64,000 nt of DNA from CBDESM01 sp965242485 (GCA_965242485.1 CBDESM010000003.1:1674001-1738000); one strand, 5' to 3'; numbered from the stretch's first letter, positions 1 through 8,329 are shown. Numbers and translations: made by a program. The notes: generated by a model from the sequence alone, not told the origin.

Positions 1-1
1 C

Positions 2-322
2 TGGCTCGGCGAATTGCGCGGCACCGCGCTCGCGTCCTGGCAGGAGCGCCAGACCGAACTCTCGGCCCAGCGCGACCAGGTCAACGAGCAGATCGCCGGC
101 CTCGCCGTCCGCGTCGACGCGCAGCGCCGGCGCCTCGCCGCCGAAGACCTCGTCACCTACGACTCCTACCGCCTGCGCGGGCCGCGCGTCGTCGCCCCCG
201 TCGCCGGCGGCGTCTGCGGCCAGTGCCGCCTGATGCTGCCGCGGATGGTGATCACCCGGGCCCGTCGCGCCGACCGGCCCGTCGAGTGCCCCTCCTGCGG
301 CTGCCTCGTGCGCGTGAGCTGA
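2..322 (+). CDS. C4-type zinc ribbon protein, 3' part
   Basis: This is the C-terminal part of a zinc-ribbon/coiled-coil protein of the DUF164 (zf-RING_7) type; the reading frame is open to the left edge, so the start lies outside the window. The visible protein begins with a charged helical stretch rich in Gln, Arg and Glu, consistent with the end of a coiled coil. It ends with CGQC, then CPSC about 28 residues later, the four Cys expected to bind one zinc. The family is widespread, often next to RNase HI or Nif3-like genes, and its biochemical role is poorly defined (nucleic-acid or membrane-linked roles have been proposed). Here it heads a plus-strand run with the recombinase-like gene 24 bases downstream and RNase HI after that. 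Confidence 0.85.
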   Translation, partial: WLGELRGTALASWQERQTELSAQRDQVNEQIAGLAVRVDAQRRRLAAEDLVTYDSYRLRGPRVVAPVAGGVCGQCRLMLPRMVITRARRADRPVECPSCGCLVRVS

Positions 323-346
323 CCCGGAACGAACGGAGCCCGCCAA

Positions 347-1780
347 GTGCAGGCGTTCGGCTACCTCAGCGGGGCCAGCGAAGGCGGCCCCACGCTGGCC
401 GAGCAGAATTCCCGCTTCCTCGCCCTCTGCGAGCGCCGCGGCTACGAGGCCTCGGCTACCTTCATCGACAAGGACGCGGACGGCGACCGCGCCGGCTTCG
501 GCCAGCTGCTCGACCACATCGCCGGCCTCGAACCCGGCTTCACCGTCGCCGCCCTCCACTCGGTCGAGCACCTCGGCCGCGAGCCGGCCCGCGCCGCGAT
601 GTCGCTGCTCCAGCTGCGGGCGCGCGGCGCGCGGGTCGAAACCTTCGAGGGCGCGGCCCTCGACGAAGCGCGGCTGCTGCGCTGGTGGCGCGCGGCCAGC
701 CCGCCCGACCGCGGCGGGCCCGTGCGCGAGGGCATGCGCCGCCGCGCCGTGCACGGCCGCGCGCTCGGCCGCCCCCCCTACGGCTACAAGGTGGGGGACG
801 ACGGCCGCCTCGAGGTCGTCCCCGGCGAGGCCGTCGTCGTGCGCTACATCTTCGAGCTCTACCTCGAACGCGGGCTCGGCCTCCGCCGCATCGTCCAGCA
901 ACTCAACGTCGAGGGCCACCTCACCCGCCGCGGCAAGCCCTGGAGCCTCGTCTCGATCCGCGACATCCTCCGCAACCGCGCCTACACCGGCACCTATCGC
1001 CGGCTCGGCGTGAGCGTGCCCAACAACCACGAGGCGCTGGTCGAGCCCGCCGACCTGCGCCGGGTCGAGGCGCGGATGGAGAAGCGCCGCACCGCCCCCC
1101 TCGCCGCGGAGGCCGGGCGCTCGGAGCCGGGCGAATTCCTGCTCGCCGGCCTCGTCTGGCGCGGCGAGGACGGCGGCCCGATGGTCGGGGCCACCCGCCG
1201 CCAGACCTGGCGCAACCGCGACGGCGCCGAACGCAGCGGCGTCTACCGCTACTACCAGAGCAGCGAGCGCTCGAGCCGCTCGATCGGCGAGTACCACACC
1301 CGCAAGGCCGACGAACTCGAAGCCGAGGTGCTCGCCCACCTGCGCGGCGGAGACGGCCGCGCCCGCCCCGGCCTCCGCGCCGGCGACGCCGAAGCCGTCG
1401 CCGAGGAGACGGCCGAAGCGCTCGCCCGCGCCGAGCACCGGGCCAAGTCGCTCGACCGCAAGCTCGCCGCGGTGCTCGATGAAGCGGCCGCCAACGCCGT
1501 CATCGCCAGCCGGCGCGGGGCGGCCAAGGCCCTGGCCGAGCGCGCCGCCCCGCTGGTCGAAGCGGCCGAGGCCGCCGCGGCAGAGATCGCCGAGCTGCAC
1601 GCGCGCCTCGACGCGCAGGCCTCCGATGCCGACCGCGAGCGCCGCCGCGCCCGCCTGATGGCCCGCCTGCGGGACGAGTGGGACGATCTCGGCTTCGAGG
1701 CCCGCCGCGCCCTGCTCCGCGAACTGATCGAGCGCGTGATCGTCGGCGACGACTCCGTGCAGACGATCCTGCGGGTCTGA
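347..1780 (+). CDS. degenerate large serine recombinase-like protein
   Basis: This 477-aa protein has the architecture of a large serine recombinase: an N-terminal resolvase-like domain (about 1-115), a recombinase domain (about 125-245, with GRPPYGY), a region at 262-325 where the zinc ribbon normally sits, and an Ala/Arg/Glu-rich coiled coil at 375-460. The active site is eroded. The N-terminus FGYLSGAS aligns with FGYARVS, so the Arg after Tyr6 is lost and the nucleophile aligns with Ala10 or, with a one-residue gap, Ser11. The DRLGR-type motif reads EHLGR (His75 for Arg, Arg78 kept). The zinc ribbon reads VWRGEDGG where two Cys are expected, and the whole protein has a single Cys (28). 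It starts at GTG and sits between two housekeeping genes with no visible att sites, so a domesticated, probably non-recombining protein is likely. Confidence 0.85.
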   Translation: MQAFGYLSGASEGGPTLAEQNSRFLALCERRGYEASATFIDKDADGDRAGFGQLLDHIAGLEPGFTVAALHSVEHLGREPARAAMSLLQLRARGARVETFEGAALDEARLLRWWRAASPPDRGGPVREGMRRRAVHGRALGRPPYGYKVGDDGRLEVVPGEAVVVRYIFELYLERGLGLRRIVQQLNVEGHLTRRGKPWSLVSIRDILRNRAYTGTYRRLGVSVPNNHEALVEPADLRRVEARMEKRRTAPLAAEAGRSEPGEFLLAGLVWRGEDGGPMVGATRRQTWRNRDGAERSGVYRYYQSSERSSRSIGEYHTRKADELEAEVLAHLRGGDGRARPGLRAGDAEAVAEETAEALARAEHRAKSLDRKLAAVLDEAAANAVIASRRGAAKALAERAAPLVEAAEAAAAEIAELHARLDAQASDADRERRRARLMARLRDEWDDLGFEARRALLRELIERVIVGDDSVQTILRV

Positions 1781-1793
1781 GCGGGAGGCCGCG

Positions 1794-2201
1794 ATGAAGC
1801 TGACCGCCTGGGCCGACGGCGCATCGCGCGGCAACCCGGGCCCCGCCTCCTGGGGCATGGTCGTCGCCGATGCCGCCGGCGTCGAACTGGCTGCCGACGG
1901 ACGCACGATCGGCCGCGCCACCAACAACGTCGCCGAGTACCGCGGCGCGATCGCCGCCGTCGAAACGGCGCTCGAACTCGGGGCAGACGAGCTGGAGCTG
2001 CGCCTCGACTCGGAGCTGATCGTCCGCCAGCTGCAGGGCCGCTACCGGGTCAAGAACGCGCAGCTCAAGCCGCTCTACGAACAGCTCCAGGGCCTGATCG
2101 GGCGGCTTGACCGCTTCCGGGCCGTGCATGTCCCGCGCGAACGCAACCGCCGCGCCGATGCTCTGGCCAACGAGGCCCTCGACGCCGCCCGCCGCGCGTA
2201 G
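1794..2201 (+). CDS. rnhA: ribonuclease HI family protein
   Basis: This 135-aa protein is a compact RNase H fold, expected to cleave the RNA strand of RNA-DNA hybrids in the cytoplasm. The four carboxylates are in place: Asp8 in WADGASRGNPG, Glu48 in NNVAEYRGA, Asp72 in LRLDSELIV and Asp122 in RRADALAN. The basic handle of E. coli RNase HI is missing, so it resembles the short RnhA-like enzymes of actinobacteria and archaea. The ATG is preceded by GGGAGG at good spacing and lies 13 bases after the recombinase-like gene, suggesting co-transcription. RNase P RNA begins about 15 bases after the stop. Confidence 0.93.
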   Translation: MKLTAWADGASRGNPGPASWGMVVADAAGVELAADGRTIGRATNNVAEYRGAIAAVETALELGADELELRLDSELIVRQLQGRYRVKNAQLKPLYEQLQGLIGRLDRFRAVHVPRERNRRADALANEALDAARRA

Positions 2202-2206
2202 ACGCG

Positions 2207-2212
2207 TAGACT
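2207..2212 (+). promoter_or_regulatory. -10 box of the RNase P RNA gene
   Basis: TAGACT ends 6-7 bases before the expected RNA 5' end at about 2218-2219. There is no recognisable -35 box, as for most TAnnnT boxes in this window. RNase P RNA may also be read through from rnhA. Confidence 0.4.
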
Positions 2213-2217
2213 GGGAA

Positions 2218-2597
2218 GCGCCAGGCCGCCGGGTGACCGCGGCGCGGCCTCCGGGCCGCGTCGAGGAAAGTCCGGGCTCCTCGGGACAGGGCGCTGGGTA
2301 ACTCCCAGGCAGGGCGACCTGACGGAAAGCGCCACAGAAACATACCGCCGGTTCCTTCGGGCGCCGGCAAGGGTGAAATGGTGCGGTAAGAGCGCACCAG
2401 CGGCCGGGCGACCGGCCGGCTGGGCAAGCCCCGCCCGGAGCAAGGCCGAATAGGGGGACCATGGCGCGTCCCGCGCCGTCCCCGGGTAGGCCGCGTGAAG
2501 CGTCGGGCAACCGGCGCTCCAGATGGATGGTCACCCGCCGCCCGCGCCGGCAACGGCGGAGGCGGCGACAGAACCCGGCTTACAGGCGGCCTGGCAA
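2218..2597 (+). ncRNA. rnpB: RNase P RNA, type A
   Basis: This is the catalytic RNA that matures tRNA 5' ends. The universal 5' core GAGGAAAGTCCGGGCTCC is at 2263-2280, followed by the GGGTAACTCCC hairpin, CGGAAAGCGCCACAGAAA at 2323-2340 with ATACCGCC, and GGTAAGAGCGCACC near 2386-2399. The 3' core ACAGAACCCGGCTTA is at 2568-2582. The ends form a perfect 11-bp P1 helix: 2220-2230 pairs with 2585-2595. The arrangement of arms and the length of about 380 nt fit a type A (ancestral) RNA. It lies between rnhA and murE; the murE frame is open back into it but the real murE start follows it. Confidence 0.97.
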
Positions 2598-2619
2598 CCA
2601 TCGAGAAACGGAGGCGGCG

Positions 2620-4140
2620 ATGCCCGCTCGCCCGCTCGCGGACCTGCTCCGCCGCACCCCGCACCGCATCGTCCGCGGCGACCCGTCCGCGGAGATCGCC
2701 GCCGTCGTGCAGGACTCCCGCCGCGCCGCCCCCGGCTCCTGCTTCGTCGCCATCCGCGGCGAACGCGCCGACGGGCATGCCTACATCGGGCAGGCGATCG
2801 CGTCCGGCGCTGCCGCCGTCGTCGTGCAAGCGGACGCGCGGCAAATCTGGGAACCGGCCGTCGCGGACTCCCCTGCCGCCGTGATCGAGGTCGATGACAC
2901 GCGCGCCGCGCTCGCCGACCTCGCGGCCGCTTGGCACGGATTCCCCGCCGAGCAGCTCGCCGTCGTCGGCGTCACCGGCACCGACGGCAAGAGCACCACT
3001 ACCTATCTGACCCACGCGATCCTTGAAGCAGCCGGCCATCGCTGCGGCCTGATCAACGGCGTCGAATTCAACCTCGGCGGCGAATGGCGCCGCAACGAGA
3101 CGGGCGAAACCACGCCCGAGTCCGAGGTCGTCCAAGCCCTGCTCGCCGAGATGGCCGCCAACGGCTGCACCCACGCCGTGATCGAAGCCAGCTCACACGG
3201 ACTCGCGCTCCAACGCGTCCGCAATTGCAACTTCGACATCGGCGTCTTCACCGGCTTCAGCGAAGATCATCTCGACTTCCACGGCACCCGCGAGGAATAC
3301 CTCGAAGCCAAGCTTTCCCTCTTCCGCTCCCTCAACGACGCCGGCGGCCATGCCCGCGCCGTTGTCCGTGCCGAGGATGAGCAGCGCGATCGGGTCGCCG
3401 CCGCTGCCCCCGGTCCGACGGTGCTGGCGACGGCGTCGGAGGCCGAATCGGCTGATGTCCGCGTCCAGCCGCTCTCGCGGGACGCGGGCGGAACCTCCGT
3501 CCGCGTCGCCCTGCCCTCCGGCGCGCTGGCCGAGCGGCTGCCACTGCCTGGCGACTACAACCTCGGCAACCTCGCCTTGGCCGCCGCCGCCGCCTGGACG
3601 CTCGGCGCGGGCCCGGTCGCGATCCAGCGCGCGCTCTCCAATCTCAGGCAAATCCCCGGCCGCATGGAAGCCATCGACGAGGGCCAGGAGTTCGCCGTCG
3701 CCGTGGACGCCGCCGCCACGGCCGATGCGCTCCGCCGCGCCATCGAAGCCGTGCGCCCGCTCGTCGAAGGACGCCTGCTGCTCGTCTTCGGCTGCGCCGG
3801 CGAGCGCGATCCCGCCCGCCGCAGCGGCATGGGCGCCGTCGCCGCCGACTCGGTCGATTTCACCTGGATCACCAGCGAGAACCCGCGCTCCGAGGACCCC
3901 ACAGCCATCGTCGCCGAAATCGCCGACGCGATGCGGGACGCCGGAGCCAGCGCGCGAATCGCCGAAGAGCCGGACCGCCGCCGCGCCATCGCCTCCGCGC
4001 TCGCCGAAGCGCGGAGCGGCGACTTCGTCCTGATCGCGGGCAAAGGCGCCGAACCGACGATGATCTACGCCGACCGCGCCGAACCTTGGGACGACGCCGC
4101 TGTCGCCCGCGGAGAACTGCGCCGCCTGCTCAGCGCCTAG
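2620..4140 (+). CDS. murE: MurE-type UDP-MurNAc-tripeptide ligase
   Basis: This 506-aa cytoplasmic Mur ligase adds the third residue (probably meso-diaminopimelate) to UDP-MurNAc-L-Ala-D-Glu with ATP. The N-terminal UDP-binding domain is at 1-110, the ATPase domain carries the P-loop VTGTDGKSTTT (117-128) and the Lys that is carbamylated (Lys231 in EYLEAKLSLF), and the C-terminal domain carries SENPRSED. The Arg of ENPR is the usual marker for diaminopimelate rather than lysine. Two details are off consensus: GTDGK for GTNGK and ENPR for DNPR. I chose the ATG at 2620 because the open frame upstream runs through RNase P RNA; GGAGGCGG lies just before it. No other mur gene is in the window. Confidence 0.9.
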   Translation: MPARPLADLLRRTPHRIVRGDPSAEIAAVVQDSRRAAPGSCFVAIRGERADGHAYIGQAIASGAAAVVVQADARQIWEPAVADSPAAVIEVDDTRAALADLAAAWHGFPAEQLAVVGVTGTDGKSTTTYLTHAILEAAGHRCGLINGVEFNLGGEWRRNETGETTPESEVVQALLAEMAANGCTHAVIEASSHGLALQRVRNCNFDIGVFTGFSEDHLDFHGTREEYLEAKLSLFRSLNDAGGHARAVVRAEDEQRDRVAAAAPGPTVLATASEAESADVRVQPLSRDAGGTSVRVALPSGALAERLPLPGDYNLGNLALAAAAAWTLGAGPVAIQRALSNLRQIPGRMEAIDEGQEFAVAVDAAATADALRRAIEAVRPLVEGRLLLVFGCAGERDPARRSGMGAVAADSVDFTWITSENPRSEDPTAIVAEIADAMRDAGASARIAEEPDRRRAIASALAEARSGDFVLIAGKGAEPTMIYADRAEPWDDAAVARGELRRLLSA

Positions 4141-4153
4141 ACGGGCGCGCGCC

Positions 4154-4159
4154 TACCAT
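4154..4159 (+). promoter_or_regulatory. -10 box upstream of the aminotransferase
   Basis: TACCAT lies in the 51-base gap after murE. A start near 4166 would give a leader of about 26 bases containing GGAGG (4180-4184) before the ATG at 4192. Confidence 0.4.
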
Positions 4160-4191
4160 CGAATCCCGATTCGAGCCTCCGGAGGCGAACC

Positions 4192-5535
4192 ATGGACGAT
4201 GCCACCTACCGCGATCTCGTGGCCGACGACCTCAACCACTGGATCCACCCGCTCTACCACCCCTCGGGCCACCAAGAGCCGGTGCTGTTCGAGCGCGGCG
4301 AGGGCATCTACATCTACGGCGCGGACGGCACCCGCTACATCGACGGCCTGGCCGCGCTCTGGAACGTCGCCGTCGGCCACGGCCGCGCCGAGCTGGGGCA
4401 GGCCGCCGCTGAGCAGATGGCCAAGTTCGGCTTCTCCAACTCCTACGAGGGCTACACCAACGAACCCGCCATCCGCCTCGCCAAGAAGGTCGTCGACCTC
4501 GCCTACCCCAACATGCGCTCCGTCTTCTGGACCAACTCCGGCTCCGAATCCAACGAAACCAACGTCAAGGCCGCCCGCTTCTACTGGAGCCGCCTCGGCA
4601 AGCCCGAAAAGCACAAGATCATCACCCGCCCCGAGGCCTACCACGGCAACACCGTCGCGATGACCTTCGCCACCGGCATGAAGGCCTTCCACCCCAATTT
4701 CGGCCCGCGGATGGACAACATCATCAACGCCGATACCCCGGACGGCTCGCCCACCGGCGGCGGCCGGATCGATGCCGGCAACGTGCTGATCGACAACATC
4801 GTCGCCGCCATCGAACGCGAGGGCCCGGACACCGTCGCCGCCGTGATCGCCGAGCCCGTGCAGGGCGCCGGCGGCGTCCACCCGCCGCCCACCGGCTACT
4901 TCCCCCGCCTGCGCGAGGTCTGCGACCAGTACGACGTGCTGCTCGTCTCCGACGAGGTGATCACCGGCTTCGGGCGCACCGGCAAGTGGTTCGCGCTCGA
5001 GCATTTCGGCGTCGAGCCCGACATGATGTCGATCGCCAAGGCGATCACCAGCGGCTACGTGCCGATGGGCGCGGCCGTCTTCTCCGAAAAAGTCCACGAG
5101 GTGATCACCGGCGGCGAAGGCAAGTTCATGCACGCCTACACCAACGCCGGCCAGCCCACCGCTGCCGCCGTCGGCCTCCGCAACCTCCAGATTTTCGAGG
5201 ACGAAAATCTGGTCGCGAACGCGGCCGCCCGCGGCGCTCAGCTGCTCGACGGCCTGCGCCGGCTCGAAGAGCACCCGCACGTCGCCAACGTGCGCGGACT
5301 CGGCTTCATGTGCGGCTTCGACCTCATGCTCGACCCGGAGAAGGACGTGCCCTTCGACGCCTCCGAGGCGATGGGCATCAAGCTGCTCAAGGCCTGCCAG
5401 AAGCGCGGCCTGATCTCCCGCGCCCGCGTCGACTCCTACCTGCTCGCCCCGCCGCTCGTCGCGACCGAAGAGCAGGTCGACGACATCCTCGCCATCGTCG
5501 AAGACTCGGTCCGCGAGGTCACCGCCGGCGTCTGA
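4192..5535 (+). CDS. class III aminotransferase (omega-amino acid--pyruvate type)
   Basis: This 447-aa protein is a fold-type I PLP enzyme of the class III family, which moves amino groups from omega-amino acids, diamines or amines to pyruvate or another oxo acid. Visible landmarks are the substrate-loop region GLAALWNVAVGHG (52-64), TNSGSESNE (114-122) for cofactor phosphate binding, AEPVQGAGG (220-228), SDEVITGFGRTG (253-264) with Asp254 contacting the pyridine nitrogen, and SIAKAITSGYVPMG with the Schiff-base Lys283. The length is typical. The exact amine donor cannot be read from the sequence. It follows murE by 51 bases with its own promoter-like box and a GGAGG ribosome site. Confidence 0.92.
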   Translation: MDDATYRDLVADDLNHWIHPLYHPSGHQEPVLFERGEGIYIYGADGTRYIDGLAALWNVAVGHGRAELGQAAAEQMAKFGFSNSYEGYTNEPAIRLAKKVVDLAYPNMRSVFWTNSGSESNETNVKAARFYWSRLGKPEKHKIITRPEAYHGNTVAMTFATGMKAFHPNFGPRMDNIINADTPDGSPTGGGRIDAGNVLIDNIVAAIEREGPDTVAAVIAEPVQGAGGVHPPPTGYFPRLREVCDQYDVLLVSDEVITGFGRTGKWFALEHFGVEPDMMSIAKAITSGYVPMGAAVFSEKVHEVITGGEGKFMHAYTNAGQPTAAAVGLRNLQIFEDENLVANAAARGAQLLDGLRRLEEHPHVANVRGLGFMCGFDLMLDPEKDVPFDASEAMGIKLLKACQKRGLISRARVDSYLLAPPLVATEEQVDDILAIVEDSVREVTAGV

Positions 5536-5579
5536 GCGTCTCCAACCTCCTCCGCTCGCGCGGATTCGCCGCGATCTGC

Positions 5580-5761
5580 TAGCGTGTCGCGCAAGGAAGG
5601 AGGTGATGCTGTTGGCACATAGCAAGCATCTGCCCAGCGGGACCAGCCGGCGCGCGGCGGAGGTGGGCGCCTCCTGACGCCGCGCGTCCACCCGCTGGGT
5701 GGACGGACGCGAACGCCGCCCCCGGGACGCCCATCCCGGGGCGGCTGTCTCCTTCGGAACC
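5580..5761 (+). promoter_or_regulatory. structured leader of birA with a strong Shine-Dalgarno and two hairpins
   Basis: A TAGCGT box (5580-5585) is followed by AAGGAGGTGAT (5597-5607), an 11-base perfect complement of the 16S rRNA 3' tail, then a 23-codon ORF. Downstream are a perfect 8-bp hairpin (5686-5693 with 5697-5704) and a GC-rich hairpin (5715-5727 with 5734-5745, one bulge) that ends 16 bases before birA. A CCTCC at about 5671-5675 could pair with the GGAGG of the leader. This looks like a regulated or attenuated leader, but no known riboswitch class is recognisable. Confidence 0.5.
5606..5677 (+). CDS. possible 23-codon leader peptide
   Basis: An ATG at 5606 (or GTG at 5603) directly follows the strongest Shine-Dalgarno in the window and opens 23 codons (MLLAHSKHLPSG..., ending VGAS). 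It has no recognised family, no membrane segment and no run of a single regulatory codon. The strong ribosome site argues that it is translated. It may be a leader peptide for birA or an uncharacterised small protein. Confidence 0.4.
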   Translation: MLLAHSKHLPSGTSRRAAEVGAS

Positions 5762-6571
5762 ATGACTGACGAAGCGGCCGGCGATCCCGGCGCGATCTTG
5801 GACCTCGCCCGGGTCCGAGCCTCGTTGCGCACGATCGCCTTCGGTCGCCGGATCCATTACGCGCGGGCGACCTCGTCGACGATGGACGATGCCAGGCGGC
5901 TGGCCGGCTCCGGCTGCCCCCACGGCATGGTCGCCGTCGCCGACGAGCAGACGGGCGGCCGCGGCACCAAAGGCCGCGCGTGGGTCTCCCCGCCGGGCGA
6001 GAGCATCCACGCCACGCTGATCGCCCGCCCTGACGCCGAGAGGATGAAGAGGCTGAGCATCATTGCCGCGGTCGCCGCCGCACGCGCGATCGAGTCGGCC
6101 ACCCCGCTGCGGGCCGGACTGAAGTGGCCCAATGACGTCGAGCTCGGGGGGCGCAAGGCGGGCGGCATCCTGATCGAGGGCGAATGGTCCGACGACGGCC
6201 CGCTCTGGGCGCTCGTCGGCATCGGCATCAACGTCAACTTCGACCCCGCCCCCCACGCCGCGCTGATCGACCGCCCGGCGACCAGCCTGATGGTCGAGCT
6301 CGGCCGCCGCCAATCCCGCGAGGACGTCCTCGCAGCCCTGCTCAACGAATTCGAGGAGGCCTACGAGCGCTGGCGCGGAGCAGGCGTCTTCCAAGCCTGG
6401 CGCGAGCGCCTCACGACCCTCGGCCGGCAAGTCGAGATCCACGGCCCCGCCGGCCCCGTGACGAGCGGAATCGCCGAAGACGTCGAGCCCGACGGCGCAC
6501 TGCTCATCCGCCGAGCCGACGGCGGGCTGGACCGAATCATCGCCGGCGAAGTCACCCTCCGCGCCACCTGA
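5762..6571 (+). CDS. birA: biotin--[acetyl-CoA-carboxylase] ligase
   Basis: This 269-aa class I biotin protein ligase makes biotinoyl-AMP and attaches biotin to carboxylase carrier domains in the cytoplasm. The biotin/ATP loop appears as GRGTKGRAW (66-74; consensus GRGRxGR, with Thr-Lys replacing Arg-x), followed by KWPNDV (121-126), RKAGGIL (131-137) with the adenylate-contacting Lys132, and GIGINVN. It lacks the N-terminal helix-turn-helix of E. coli BirA, so it should not repress biotin genes. A small SH3-like C-terminal domain covers about 220-269. The ATG at 5762 is the first Met before the conserved core; no good Shine-Dalgarno precedes it and a hairpin lies 16 bases upstream. Confidence 0.92.
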   Translation: MTDEAAGDPGAILDLARVRASLRTIAFGRRIHYARATSSTMDDARRLAGSGCPHGMVAVADEQTGGRGTKGRAWVSPPGESIHATLIARPDAERMKRLSIIAAVAAARAIESATPLRAGLKWPNDVELGGRKAGGILIEGEWSDDGPLWALVGIGINVNFDPAPHAALIDRPATSLMVELGRRQSREDVLAALLNEFEEAYERWRGAGVFQAWRERLTTLGRQVEIHGPAGPVTSGIAEDVEPDGALLIRRADGGLDRIIAGEVTLRAT

Positions 6572-6879
6572 GCCGTTTCCACTAGCTTTTGAGTTTTCAG
6601 ATTCCAATATGATTGAGATCGCTGATCGCCCGCAAAAGACTGGATCAAACTGGAAAATCAGCTCAAAAGACAAAATCTCAACCGTTTTCCAGTACGCCTT
6701 TCAAGTCCTCATCACGCACATGCCACTTCGACTGCCTCCGCGTTGCCGTCCGCTTTCCACTAGCTTTCCAGCTGTAGATTTTGCGCGAAGCGATTTCTCG
6801 GAATCCCCCATAAAACACTGATCTAAGCTAGAAATCAATCTGGAAATCAACCTCTCACAACCCTTTCGAGCAGAGTGTT
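6572..6879. other. AT-richer gene-free gap with repeats
   Basis: This 308-base gap separates convergent birA and the AlbA_2-type gene and is clearly AT-richer than its surroundings. The 14-mer TTTCCACTAGCTTT occurs at 6576-6589 and 6754-6767. Related pieces (CTGGAAA, CTAGAAA, TTTTCCAG) recur between 6640 and 6860 on both strands. No convincing ORF or known RNA is seen. It may be remnant DNA of an acquired segment. Confidence 0.5.
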
Positions 6880-8307
6880 CTAGCTGCCGGTTGACCCCTT
6901 CAGAACCGCTGCCCAGCGCGCGCGGGGATCTTTCGGGCTGGAGCCGATCCGCCGCGCCAAGCCGATCTCCTCGAGCACTCGCAGGTACTTGCGCACCGTC
7001 GGCGCCGAAACCCCCGCCTCCCGAGCCAGCTCTCCGGTGCCCAGCCCGCTGCTCGCGGCCAGCCGCTGGTACAGCGCCACCGCCCTCGGCGGGGCATCCG
7101 CCAGCTCCGCCGGCAGACCCGGCGCGATCATCAGCGTCACCTCGACCCCGCCCGGCGTCTGCTCCACCAGCGGCGGCGGGCGGCCGTGCGCCTCCATCTC
7201 CCGGATCATCCGCCGCAGCCCCTCGCCGATCTCCTCTCCGTACGACAGTTCCGACATCGCCCGCGCGATCTGCGGATTGCGCGCGAAGCGGATCACGTTC
7301 GGCAGATCGCGCGGCGTGGCCAAGCCGGGGAAGCGGCCCGGGCTGTGCACCTCCAGCCGATCGTCGTAGATCGAAACGCGCACTTGGTCGCCGAAATTGC
7401 TGTACGCGCGGTGGACCACTGCGTTGACCAGCGCCTCCTTCCAAGCCGCTTCCGGCAGCAGCGGCATCCACTCGAATCTGCCCTCCGACCCCAGCGCATG
7501 GCGCTGAGGGATCTGCTCCACGATCGCCTCGGCGGCCGCCTCGATCTGCGCCGGCAGCGTTCCTCCGCAGCGCCGGTCGAAGAGCAGGTTCTGATCCGCG
7601 CCGTAGAGCCGTTCCGTTCCCTTGAACCGCAGCACGCGCACCAGCGCCTGGGGGAACGCCGACTGCGGCGCGGCCCCGAACATCAGCACGCCCGCAGCCG
7701 TCGCTCGATCGTCGGGCCCGAGGAACTTGCGCGTCTTCAAGTGCGCCTCGCGCCGCGTCTCGCCGATCGCGGCTAAGTACGCCCCGACCCGCGCCTCGTC
7801 GAGCACGTCGTTGCCGAACGGCGCGGCGGGCCGCTGCTCGAAACTCGTATCCGCGCGGTCGTAATGCAGCGCCAGCCGTTGCTCGAACTGCTGCAGCAGG
7901 TTCGAGTCGCCCACCCGCAAGTACACCTCGTCGCCCGCCGTCCGGTGCACCGTCTGCCCCGCCGCGATCTCGATCAGGCAGACCGCAACCGTCTTCCCGC
8001 CGGCCCCGCGGCAGTCGAGGAACTCGAACTCCGCCGCGACCGGCGGTTCCGTGCGCGTCGCCGCCGCCTGCCGCCACCTGCTCGCGGCCTTCGATGACGG
8101 GTCCGCCCCCATGCACTCCCCGTCTCGGAAGCCGATCGCCAGCAGCCCGCCCTCCGCATTCGCCATGCCGACCATCGCCTTGGCCAGATCCGTCTGGCTG
8201 ATCCGCGGCCCCTCGCGGCCGAACCACTGGTTCTCCGGCGACTCCCCCAGCTGCTTCGCGCGTTCAACGGGCGTGAGTCCGCGCAGGTATTCAATTGTCC
8301 ACTGCAT
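6880..8307 (-). CDS. AlbA_2 / ATP-binding (HATPase_c_4) transcriptional regulator-like protein
   Basis: This 475-aa protein has an N-terminal AlbA_2 (Schlafen-type) domain, seen as ENQWFGREG...LAKAMVGMANAEGGLLAIGF, a central region, a GHKL-like ATPase domain (about 290-400, with WKEALVNAVVHRAY and GEEIGEGLRRMI) and a C-terminal winged helix (about 425-475, GELAREAGVSAPTVRKYL). Such proteins are usually called transcriptional regulators or putative RNA/DNA-binding ATPases, and some occur in defence contexts. I chose the ATG at 8307. An in-frame ATG at 8391 would add 28 residues, overlap the upstream peptidase gene and place a run of nine T inside the coding region. It is flanked on both sides by AT-richer DNA, suggesting acquisition. 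Its substrate is unknown. Confidence 0.8.
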   Translation of the reverse strand: MQWTIEYLRGLTPVERAKQLGESPENQWFGREGPRISQTDLAKAMVGMANAEGGLLAIGFRDGECMGADPSSKAASRWRQAAATRTEPPVAAEFEFLDCRGAGGKTVAVCLIEIAAGQTVHRTAGDEVYLRVGDSNLLQQFEQRLALHYDRADTSFEQRPAAPFGNDVLDEARVGAYLAAIGETRREAHLKTRKFLGPDDRATAAGVLMFGAAPQSAFPQALVRVLRFKGTERLYGADQNLLFDRRCGGTLPAQIEAAAEAIVEQIPQRHALGSEGRFEWMPLLPEAAWKEALVNAVVHRAYSNFGDQVRVSIYDDRLEVHSPGRFPGLATPRDLPNVIRFARNPQIARAMSELSYGEEIGEGLRRMIREMEAHGRPPPLVEQTPGGVEVTLMIAPGLPAELADAPPRAVALYQRLAASSGLGTGELAREAGVSAPTVRKYLRVLEEIGLARRIGSSPKDPRARWAAVLKGSTGS

Positions 8308-8329
8308 GGCAGCGACGATATCCAGCTGG

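Noticed and set aside
347..1780. Active mobile element around the recombinase-like gene
   Set aside because: No flanking repeats or att sites, neighbours are housekeeping genes and key catalytic residues are missing.
2461..2619. Upstream extension of the murE frame
   Set aside because: It lies inside RNase P RNA, and the MurE N-terminus fits the ATG at 2620 with a Shine-Dalgarno.
4153..5832. 559-codon minus-strand frame opposite the aminotransferase
   Set aside because: It shadows a well-conserved plus-strand enzyme and has no recognisable domain.
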